This document shows, piece after piece, positions 57,540-64,000 of a stretch of DNA of 64,000 nucleotides. Every line of letters starts with the position of its first letter. The first letter of the stretch is position 1. The notes beneath the pieces are model-generated. The model was not told the DNA's origin. It ran no database searches and saw only the letters and a list, made by a program, of their open reading frames with translations. Source of the stretch: Microbacterium sp. A20 (GTDB lineage: Bacteria > Actinomycetota > Actinomycetes > Actinomycetales > Microbacteriaceae); contig NZ_SSDF01000090.1 of the NCBI RefSeq assembly GCF_004794515.1, forward strand, positions 124,001 through 188,000. Direction: 5' to 3'. A program made the position numbers and the translations under genes.

Positions 57540-58972
57540 CAACGGCCCGAATCGACGACGCGGCAGAGGCGCTGGTCGTCGCAGGGACCGGAGCGCGACC
57601 GGCGGATGCTGCGCTGGTCGGACCGCGCGCACGGGTCGAGGGCCGCATCAGCGGCGGTGGCAAGACGTGGAAGGCCACCTTCCCGCTGCAGGCGTCGCGC
57701 TGGGGTGGTCCGTCGCTTCCGCTGCCGACCGGAACGTACGAGCTGCGGATCGCGGATGTCGACCTGCAGGAGGTGAGGATCGATCCTGTCGTCCTCACCG
57801 GTGTGCGCATCGCCGTCGACGGCGCCACCGTCCGCATCGCCGCGCCGATCGAGCCGGTGTACGAGACGGCGGAGGGGAGGTCGACGCTCGAGGAGCGCTA
57901 CGTCGCTCAGAGCGGTGGCACCGAGAACGCGGTCTTCTTCGAGAGCTTCTACGGCCGCACGGTCGGCTGCAATCCTCGTGCGATCGACCGTGAGCTGGCG
58001 GCGCGTGCTCCGCAGGTGCGTCGCTATTGGAGCGTCGTCGACCTCTCTGTCGAGGTTCCCGAAGGCGCGATCGCCGTCGTCGAGGGGAGTCCCCAGTGGT
58101 GGCACGCACGAGGAGCATCGCGTCTGCTCGTCGTGAACGACTGGCTACGGCGTCGGTTCGCCCGCAAGCCGGGGCAGAAAGTGCTGCAGACGTGGCACGG
58201 CACCCCGTTGAAGAGGCTCGCGCTGCACCGTCCCGGTTTCGATCCGCGTCGCATGGCCGCCGTGGTGAAGGAATCCCGCCGTTGGGACGTGCTCCTGGCG
58301 CAGAACACCTACTCCGAGCGCATCCTGCGGAAGGCCTACGCCTTCTTCGGGCGGCCGATCTGGGTGGAGGGCTACCCCCGAAATGACACGCTGATCACCG
58401 GAGACGCGGCCGCGATCCGTCGCTCTCTGGGCATCGGGGAAGAGGAGCGGGTGCTCCTGTACGCCCCGACGTGGCGCGACGACCGCGCGGAGATGGTCGA
58501 CTTCGTCGACCCCGAGCTGTTGGCGCGTCAGGCCAACGCCGTGGTGCTCGTGCGCGGTCACTCCCGCACGCTGGAGCAGGGTCGCGACCGCGACGGCGCG
58601 CGTGTCATCGATGTGACGGGGTATCCGGAGACCGCGCGGCTGCTGCTCGCCGCCGACGCGCTGATCACGGACTACTCCTCCGTCATGTTCGATTTCAGCG
58701 TCACGGGCAAGCCGATGTACTTCCTGGTGCCCGACCTCGACCACTACCGCGGCCAGTTGCGCGGCTTCTATTTCGATCTCGCCGAACGCGCCCCGGGGCC
58801 CCTGGTGCGCACGCAGGAGGAGCTCGCCGCCGCCCTCGACGACCGGGGCCACGAGGCTGCCTACGCCGAGCGCTATGAGGCATGGCGCCGGCAGTTCAAC
58901 TCCCGAGAAGACGGCCATGCTGCTCAGCGCGTGGTCGACCGCATCCTCGATCTCGGCTTCGTCACGCTCTGA
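57536..58972 (+). CDS. CDP-glycerol glycerophosphotransferase-like protein 2
   Basis: 478-aa enzyme of the same family with an additional N-terminal domain of about 110 residues (beta-rich, possibly acceptor or carbohydrate binding). Core motifs: LQTWHGTPLKRLALHR, VEGYPRNDTL, RVLLYAPTWRDDR, VVLVRGHSRTL and LITDYSSVMFDFSVTGKPM. The pair of tandem enzymes could act as primase and polymerase. It converges on the GT2 gene. Confidence 0.9.
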   Translation: MTTARIDDAAEALVVAGTGARPADAALVGPRARVEGRISGGGKTWKATFPLQASRWGGPSLPLPTGTYELRIADVDLQEVRIDPVVLTGVRIAVDGATVRIAAPIEPVYETAEGRSTLEERYVAQSGGTENAVFFESFYGRTVGCNPRAIDRELAARAPQVRRYWSVVDLSVEVPEGAIAVVEGSPQWWHARGASRLLVVNDWLRRRFARKPGQKVLQTWHGTPLKRLALHRPGFDPRRMAAVVKESRRWDVLLAQNTYSERILRKAYAFFGRPIWVEGYPRNDTLITGDAAAIRRSLGIGEEERVLLYAPTWRDDRAEMVDFVDPELLARQANAVVLVRGHSRTLEQGRDRDGARVIDVTGYPETARLLLAADALITDYSSVMFDFSVTGKPMYFLVPDLDHYRGQLRGFYFDLAERAPGPLVRTQEELAAALDDRGHEAAYAERYEAWRRQFNSREDGHAAQRVVDRILDLGFVTL

Positions 58973-58999
58973 CGTCGCTGCCCGCGCCGCCGGATCGGT

Positions 59000-60073
59000 T
59001 CAGGGGAGCGGGGTGTTGCGGGTGCCGAGGCGAGACGCGTCGACGGTGTCGCGAGCCCCTCGGAGCACACCGCCGATGAAGCCGATGCCCCAGGAGAGGT
59101 GCATCGTCGGCAGGACGAGCATGGTCCACAGCCGCTGGCGCACACCGCCGCCTCCCGGTGCCAGAGCGACTCCCAGCACCAGGAGCACATACAGCGCGAG
59201 GGGTCCGTACACGATGATCGAGACGATCAGCGAGACTGCACCGCTGAGCACCCCGGTGAGTTGGAGGATCCCCGCCACGAGGGCGAGCAGGACCAGGACC
59301 ACGAGCGCAGGCGGCGCGAAGTAGCGGATGCCGTTGCGGCGGCCGAACCGCCGGACGAGCTCACCGCGCCAGGCGCCGGTCGCGCGGAACTGACGCGCCA
59401 GCCGAATCCAGCTCTCGCGGGGCCAGTAGGTCACAGCGAGTTCGGGGTCGAACCAGACGCGGTGCCCCGCCTGGCGGATGCGCAGGTTGAGCTCCCAGTC
59501 CTCACCTCGCCGGATCGACTCGTCGAAATGTCCGACCTCGTCCAGCACTGCGCGGCGCATCACGCCCAGATAGGCGGACTCGGCCTCACCCTCCTGGGAG
59601 CTTCCGTGGTAGGCGCCACCGCCGAGGCCGACCGGGGAGTTGTACAGGCGGGCGACGGCCTTCTGGAACGGCGTGCGCCCCTCGGCATGCATGACGCCGC
59701 CGACGTTGGCCGAATCGGTGCGCTCGAGCGTTCGGAGCGCCCGGGCGGCATAACCGGGGGAGAGCTCCGAGTGCGCGTCGACGCGCACGATCGTCGAGTA
59801 GCGGCTCGCGCGGATCGCCGCATTGAGCCCGACGGGGATGTGCGCCGCAGGGTTGTCGACCAGTCGGATGCGCTCGTCGTTCTCCGCCAGCCGCCGAGCG
59901 AGCTCTGTCGTGCCGTCGTTGGACGGCCCGAGTGCGAGGACGAGCTCGGTGGGGACATCGACGTCCTGGGCGAGGACGGATTCGACCGCGTGCTCGAGGT
60001 ACGCCCGCTCGTTGAGCACCGGCATCACGAAGGACACCCCGGACAGGGGAGCGGCGGTTTCGTCGGCTGGCAC
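59000..60073 (-). CDS. Membrane glycosyltransferase, family 2
   Basis: 357-aa GT2 enzyme. The nucleotide-sugar domain has VMPVLNERAYLEHAVESVL, the metal-site variant VRVDAHSELSPGY (DAH in place of DxD), and RRGEDWELNLRIRQAGH with the catalytic ED and a QxxRW-like RQFRATGAWR. Three or four helices at the C-terminus (VVLVLLALVAGILQLTG onward) anchor it. This looks like ExoA-type sugar addition to a lipid carrier. GTG 60073 has CATGAT 6 nt upstream. Together with the flanking CDP-glycerol enzymes it suggests wall-polymer synthesis. Confidence 0.87.
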   Translation of the reverse strand: MPADETAAPLSGVSFVMPVLNERAYLEHAVESVLAQDVDVPTELVLALGPSNDGTTELARRLAENDERIRLVDNPAAHIPVGLNAAIRASRYSTIVRVDAHSELSPGYAARALRTLERTDSANVGGVMHAEGRTPFQKAVARLYNSPVGLGGGAYHGSSQEGEAESAYLGVMRRAVLDEVGHFDESIRRGEDWELNLRIRQAGHRVWFDPELAVTYWPRESWIRLARQFRATGAWRGELVRRFGRRNGIRYFAPPALVVLVLLALVAGILQLTGVLSGAVSLIVSIIVYGPLALYVLLVLGVALAPGGGGVRQRLWTMLVLPTMHLSWGIGFIGGVLRGARDTVDASRLGTRNTPLP

Positions 60074-60182
60074 ATGACGATCATGTCACGGTGGCTCTCG
60101 GTGATCCTGAGCAGGACGCGGACTATCGGCCTTCCGGCGCCGGATCCGGCCGCAGGCGCCGGATGATGCCGCCGCGACGAAC

Positions 60183-60188
60183 TATTCT
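60183..60188 (+). promoter_or_regulatory. -10 hexamer TATTCT for the third CDP-glycerol-type gene
   Basis: TANNNT 6 nt before ATG 60195. The GGAGGG in the gap is too close to serve as a normal ribosome-binding site. Confidence 0.5.
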
Positions 60189-60194
60189 GGAGGG

Positions 60195-61478
60195 ATGGGT
60201 GCACTGTCTGATGCGAAGAAGGCGTACCGACTGCTGAAGCGGGCGCTCGCATCCCGCACGGCCGTGCAGCGCGTGCGGCGACGGCTCTCCGAACGCGAAC
60301 CGCTCCCGACCGAGCACTTCCAGGTGGCGGTGTATTTCGCCGACGGTGCCGTGAACATGTACCAGATGCGCCAGTGGTACCGCCCGCTCGCCGAGCTCTC
60401 GAAGCGGTGGCCCGTCGTCGTGCTCTCGCGACAGGCGACCGGTACAGAGAGGCTGCTGGACGAGGATTCCCCTCCGGTCGCATTCGTGCCGAAGGTCCGC
60501 GACCTGGAACGGTTCATCGCGACGCAGGACATCCGCGTGGTGCTGTACGTGAATCAGAACACCCGCAACTTCCAGATGTTCCGCTACGGCCGGCGGTGGC
60601 ACGTGTTCATCAACCACGGCGAGTCCGACAAGATGTACATGACCACGAATCAGTACAAGGCGTACGACTACGCCTTCGTGGCCGGTCAGGCTGCCCGCGA
60701 CCGGCTGTCGCGCACGCTGTGGGACTACGACGTTGATCGCCGCACCATCGAGATCGGCCGGCCGCAGGCGGATCACTACTCGGGAACGCTGCCCTTCGTG
60801 CCGGATGATCGGACCGTCGTGCTCTACGCGCCCACGTGGGAGGGGGATCGGCCGAGTGCCCACTACGGTTCGATCGCGACCCACGGCGAGGCGCTCGTGA
60901 CACGGCTGCTGGCGACCGGTGCACATCGGGTGATCTACCGACCGCATCCGCGCAGTGGGGTCGTCGACGAGGCGTACGGCGCCGCCCACCGGCGCATCAT
61001 CGCGGCGATCAACACCGCGAACGCCGCCGACCCGACCGCCCAGCACGTGTACGACCATGCGCCGGAGCTCGGCTGGCAGCTGACGGCGGCCGACGTCGCC
61101 GTCGTCGACATCTCCGCGATGGTCTACGACCGGCTGGCGGCGGGGAAGCCGCTGATGATCACCCGACCGACGGATGAGCGTGCCTCCATCGACACGCAGG
61201 GGTACCTCGCTGATTGTGAATGGCTGACGGCCGAGGCCGCGGACGACATCGTCGCAGAGGTCGAACGGGTGCGAGCCGATGAGGCAGCCATCGCTCGTCT
61301 GCGGATGTGGGTGCAGCACTACTTCGGCGACACGACGCCGGGCGTGGCCACCGAGAAGTTCCACGCTGCGGTCGACGGACTCATGCAGGAGTGGGAGCGC
61401 TGGCAGGCCCACGAGGTGGGGGCGATCCGCGAGGACGAGGACGACGACGACGAGGAAGTCGACGACGAGGAGGCATGA
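60195..61478 (+). CDS. CDP-glycerol glycerophosphotransferase-like protein 3 (divergent)
   Basis: 427-aa distant member of the same family. It keeps VFINHGESDKMYMT (His-containing motif), TVVLYAPTWEGDRPSAHYGS and RVIYRPHPRSGV, but the TDYSS signature is replaced by VAVVDISAMVYDRLAAGKP. The acceptor or donor may therefore differ. The C-terminus is very acidic (IREDEDDDDEEVDDEEA). ATG 60195 is leaderless-like. The stop overlaps birA (ATGA), which may be only compact packing. Confidence 0.82.
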   Translation: MGALSDAKKAYRLLKRALASRTAVQRVRRRLSEREPLPTEHFQVAVYFADGAVNMYQMRQWYRPLAELSKRWPVVVLSRQATGTERLLDEDSPPVAFVPKVRDLERFIATQDIRVVLYVNQNTRNFQMFRYGRRWHVFINHGESDKMYMTTNQYKAYDYAFVAGQAARDRLSRTLWDYDVDRRTIEIGRPQADHYSGTLPFVPDDRTVVLYAPTWEGDRPSAHYGSIATHGEALVTRLLATGAHRVIYRPHPRSGVVDEAYGAAHRRIIAAINTANAADPTAQHVYDHAPELGWQLTAADVAVVDISAMVYDRLAAGKPLMITRPTDERASIDTQGYLADCEWLTAEAADDIVAEVERVRADEAAIARLRMWVQHYFGDTTPGVATEKFHAAVDGLMQEWERWQAHEVGAIREDEDDDDEEVDDEEA

Positions 61479-62251
61479 CCGTGGAATTCCCGCTGGCGCA
61501 GACCACGGTCCCTCGCCTGGAGGCGTTGGCACGGACCGGGTCGACGAACGCTGATCTTCGTGCGCACGCGGGGGACGCTGTCGGCTGGCCGCATCTGTCG
61601 ACGATCGTGACCCGAGACCAGACCGCAGGTCGCGGCCGTCTCGACCGCAGCTGGGTCGCCCCGGCGGGTAGCGCCTTGGCCGTTTCCGTGCTTCTGCGCA
61701 CGCTGCCGGTCGATCCGGCAGTCCGAGGCTGGGTTCCGCTCGCCGCAGGTGCGGCGATGACCGAAGCAGTCGCGTCGCAATTGCCCGAGCACGACGTCAG
61801 GATGAAATGGCCGAACGACGTGCAGGTCGACGGGCGCAAGATCTGCGGCATCCTCGCTGAGGCGACTGCGGACACCGTGGTCGTCGGCGCCGGCGTGAAC
61901 ACGGCGATGACGACCGAGCAGCTTCCGGTTCCGACGGCCACCTCGTTCGCGGTGCTCGACGCCGACGTCGACGAGGACCGCCTCCTGGCCGACTATCTCT
62001 CCGCGCTGGATCGTCTGCTCTCGAGGCTCGTCTCGACGAGTGACGCGGGCAGCAGCGGGCTGCACGCGGCGGTGACCGACCGATGCGCGACGATCGGACA
62101 GTCGGTCCGCGTGTCTCTGCCGGCTGGTCGGATGCTGGAGGGCGTGGCCACAGCGCTCGATCCGGAGGGGCGCCTGCTGGTGGCCGTCGACGGTGAACAG
62201 CAGACGATCTCGGCGGGCGACGTCGTGCACGTCCGCCCCGCGGGATACTGA
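61475..62251 (+). CDS. birA: Biotin-[acetyl-CoA-carboxylase] ligase, monofunctional
   Basis: 258-aa enzyme attaching biotin to carboxylase subunits. Motifs: LEALARTGSTNADLR, TRDQTAGRGRLDRSWV (biotinyl-AMP loop) and MKWPNDVQVDGRKICGILAE (Lys/Asn/Asp). An SH3-like C-terminal domain ends ISAGDVVHVRPAGY. No N-terminal DNA-binding domain is present, so it cannot act as the E. coli-type biotin repressor. The order birA, PH protein, purK is the one I recall from other actinobacteria. Confidence 0.94.
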   Translation: MTVEFPLAQTTVPRLEALARTGSTNADLRAHAGDAVGWPHLSTIVTRDQTAGRGRLDRSWVAPAGSALAVSVLLRTLPVDPAVRGWVPLAAGAAMTEAVASQLPEHDVRMKWPNDVQVDGRKICGILAEATADTVVVGAGVNTAMTTEQLPVPTATSFAVLDADVDEDRLLADYLSALDRLLSRLVSTSDAGSSGLHAAVTDRCATIGQSVRVSLPAGRMLEGVATALDPEGRLLVAVDGEQQTISAGDVVHVRPAGY

Positions 62252-62301
62252 CACGCCGTCGCCCAGACGACGATGTCGCAGATCACAGGCACAATGGTGG
62301 G

Positions 62302-62856
62302 GTGACCCAGCCTGTGACGCTCGGCGGGCGGCCCCTGATGCCGCCGCCCGGTACACCCTCGGAGGAGTTGCTGATCGCGCGCTTCCGGGGTCACGCGCGT
62401 CGGCTGTTCTGGTCGGCTCTCGTCCTCATCGCGACTTTCGGTGCGACCGCGTACTTCTATGGCAACCTGTCCGCCGGTCTCGAGGATTGGATGCTGCTCG
62501 CAGCGGCAGCCCTCGTGGTGCTCCTCGCGGTCGTCATCCCGTTCGTGGTCTGGTATTCACGGAGCACCACGGTCACCACCAGGCGCGTCATCGCCCACCA
62601 CGGCATCGGCGCTCGCGGGCGTCGCGAGATGTCGCACGCGCGCGGCTACACGATCGCGGTTCGCCGTGGTCCGCTGCAGCGGCTGTGGGGTTCGGGGAAC
62701 ATCACTCTCTCGAACGGCGTCGATGCACCGCTCCGACTCGCGAACGTCCCGAACGTGACGCTCGTGCACGAGACGCTCGCCGACCAGATCGAGGTCGGGC
62801 AGATCCTGGCGCATCGCGACGCACAGGCCGGCGGAGACGAACAGTCCGCGTCGTGA
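62302..62856 (+). CDS. PH-domain membrane protein
   Basis: 184-aa protein. Two hydrophobic helices (near residues 35-55 and 63-84) are followed by a bacterial PH (bPH2) domain with YSRSTTVTTRRVIAHHGIG, REMSHARGYTIAVRRGPLQR and GSGNITLSNG. Its role is unknown. The gene sits between birA and purK. GTG 62302 lacks a Shine-Dalgarno; CACAAT lies 6 nt upstream. Confidence 0.85.
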   Translation: MTQPVTLGGRPLMPPPGTPSEELLIARFRGHARRLFWSALVLIATFGATAYFYGNLSAGLEDWMLLAAAALVVLLAVVIPFVVWYSRSTTVTTRRVIAHHGIGARGRREMSHARGYTIAVRRGPLQRLWGSGNITLSNGVDAPLRLANVPNVTLVHETLADQIEVGQILAHRDAQAGGDEQSAS

Positions 62857-62959
62857 TTTCGTCGCACACTGCGTGCGGGAGCAGCGTCCGCTGACCCGGA
62901 GAGTGTCGAATCCGGCTGTCCCGGTGCGCGAGAATGGGACAGACGAATGGAGACGGCAC

Positions 62960-64000
62960 ATGGCGTTGCGTGTTGGTGTGATCGGCGGAGGACAGCTGGC
63001 CCGGATGATGATCGCGCCCGCGGTGGAGCTCGGTCTCGACCTGCGAGTGCTCGCAGAAGACGAAGGCATGTCCGCCGCGCTCGCGGCGACCGCGATCGGT
63101 GACTACCGCGATCTCGACACGGTGCGCGCTTTCGCCGCGGATGTCGATGTCGTCACCTTCGACCACGAGCACGTGCCACAGGAGGTCCTGCGGGCACTCG
63201 TCGCCGACGGCGTCGTCGTCCACCCGGGGCCTGACGCCCTGCAGTTCGCCCAGGACAAGCTCGTCATGCGCGCACGTCTCGCCGAACTCGGCGTGCCGCA
63301 GCCGGACTGGGCTCCCGTGCGGAGCACCGCCGAGCTGCAGGACTTCCTCGATGCGCATGCCGGCGCGGGCGTCGTGAAGACACCGCGCGGGGGATACGAC
63401 GGGAAGGGCGTGCGGGTCGTGCGTGCAGCCTCCGAGGCGCAGGACTGGCTCGATGCGCTGGCCGGAGATGACGCGCTCCTCGTCGAAGAGCTCGTTCCCT
63501 TCGTGCGCGAACTCGCGCAGCAGGTGGCCCGTCGCCCGAGCGGGCAGATCGTCGCGTACCCCGTGGTGGAGACGGTGCAGCGCGATGGAGTGTGCGCCGA
63601 AGTCATCGCCCCTGCCCCCGCCGCCGCCGACCGCCTCGTGGAGGTCGCCGAGGAGATCGGCCGCACGATCGCGGAGGGACTCGGCGTCACGGGCATGCTC
63701 GCCGTGGAGCTGTTCGAGACCGACGACGAGCGAATCCTCGTCAACGAACTCGCGATGCGACCGCACAACAGCGGGCACTGGAGCCAGGACGGCGCCGTTA
63801 CCGGACAGTTCGAGCAGCATCTGCGGGCGGTCGCCGATCTTCCGCTGGGAAGCACCGCGCCCCGCTCTGCCTGGTCCGTCATGGTGAACATCCTCGGCGG
63901 TCCCGTGGAGGGCACGCTCGATGAGCGCTTCGCCGCGGCCATGGCCGAGCACCCGCAGGCGAAGATCCACACCTACGGCAAGGCTCCGCGACCCGGCCGG
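62960..64000 (+). CDS. purK: N5-carboxyaminoimidazole ribonucleotide synthase (3' end outside the window)
   Basis: ATP-grasp purine enzyme converting AIR and bicarbonate to N5-CAIR. 347 codons are visible and the frame is open to the end of the window. Motifs: VGVIGGGQLARMMIAPA, VVTFDHEHVP, QDKLVMRARLAELG, TPRGGYDGKGVRVV, LLVEELVPFVRELAQQVAR, and LVNELAMRPHNSGHWSQD (metal/ATP site). ATG 62960 is preceded by GGAGACGGCAC. purE would be expected just downstream. The 103 bp before the start show no clear promoter. Confidence 0.95.
   Translation, partial: MALRVGVIGGGQLARMMIAPAVELGLDLRVLAEDEGMSAALAATAIGDYRDLDTVRAFAADVDVVTFDHEHVPQEVLRALVADGVVVHPGPDALQFAQDKLVMRARLAELGVPQPDWAPVRSTAELQDFLDAHAGAGVVKTPRGGYDGKGVRVVRAASEAQDWLDALAGDDALLVEELVPFVRELAQQVARRPSGQIVAYPVVETVQRDGVCAEVIAPAPAAADRLVEVAEEIGRTIAEGLGVTGMLAVELFETDDERILVNELAMRPHNSGHWSQDGAVTGQFEQHLRAVADLPLGSTAPRSAWSVMVNILGGPVEGTLDERFAAAMAEHPQAKIHTYGKAPRPGR

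Noticed and set aside
1..64000. Insertion sequences, prophage, integrase, CRISPR array or attachment sites
   Set aside because: No transposase, integrase or phage genes, no regularly spaced repeats, and no repeated tRNA 3' end were found.

Overview
The window is chromosomal DNA of a high-GC actinobacterium, most likely Microbacteriaceae and Microbacterium-like. The evidence is very high GC, many GTG starts, genes packed with 4-bp ATGA/GTGA overlaps, typical actinobacterial small genes (DUF3107, DUF3117, UPF0182), and gene orders that I recall from Mycobacterium tuberculosis. No insertion sequence, prophage, integrase or CRISPR array was seen. The content is mostly core genome, so the unusual points lie in degenerate or rearranged members of conserved blocks.

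Layout. 1-4092: end of a peptide/nickel-type ABC importer (two permeases and a double ATPase) plus a small PH-like membrane protein. 4107-10784: a CPBP membrane protease, typA, a secreted lysozyme-fold protein, and a glutaminase overlapping an MFS transporter. 10788-12474: an XRE-cupin regulator divergent from azlCD. 12515-20890: ferredoxin, dapC, citrate synthase, a DEAD-box helicase, divergent dapD/dapE and a PIG-V-like membrane protein. 20985-26708: DUF3117, an O-methyltransferase, tatB, an Mrp/DUF1003/MgtE-N-CBS operon and a stress-type membrane protein. 26734-34866: hydrolases, an M24 peptidase, an EEP phosphatase, a PHP phosphoesterase, DUF817, a second DEAD-box helicase, a ferritin-like protein and DUF3107.

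35006-52188 is the most interesting block. It holds an AdnA/AdnB-like helicase-nuclease pair, an APH-fold protein whose catalytic residues are missing (a probable pseudokinase), a NudC NADH/NAD-cap hydrolase, a short UvrD2-like helicase, a CxxC...CxC cyclodehydratase-like protein, a DUF2342 protein, a PDZ-Lon protease and a UPF0182 membrane protein. From memory the same families sit around Rv3193c-Rv3211 of M. tuberculosis, so the linkage is old and may be functional. It is followed by the initiator tRNA-fMet gene, a nitrilase-family amidase, a PLP aminotransferase and an HtrA protease.

56286-61478 holds three CDP-glycerol-glycerophosphotransferase-like enzymes and one membrane GT2 glycosyltransferase, probably for a teichoic-acid-like wall polymer. 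The window ends with birA, a PH-domain protein and purK; purK is cut by the window edge.

Regulation. Sixteen genes have a TANNNT hexamer 6-7 nt before the start codon with no usable Shine-Dalgarno, so leaderless transcription appears common here. Several convergent gene pairs share perfect hairpin terminators. One of these (56252-56300) carries the next gene's -10 in its loop and that gene's start codon in its right arm.
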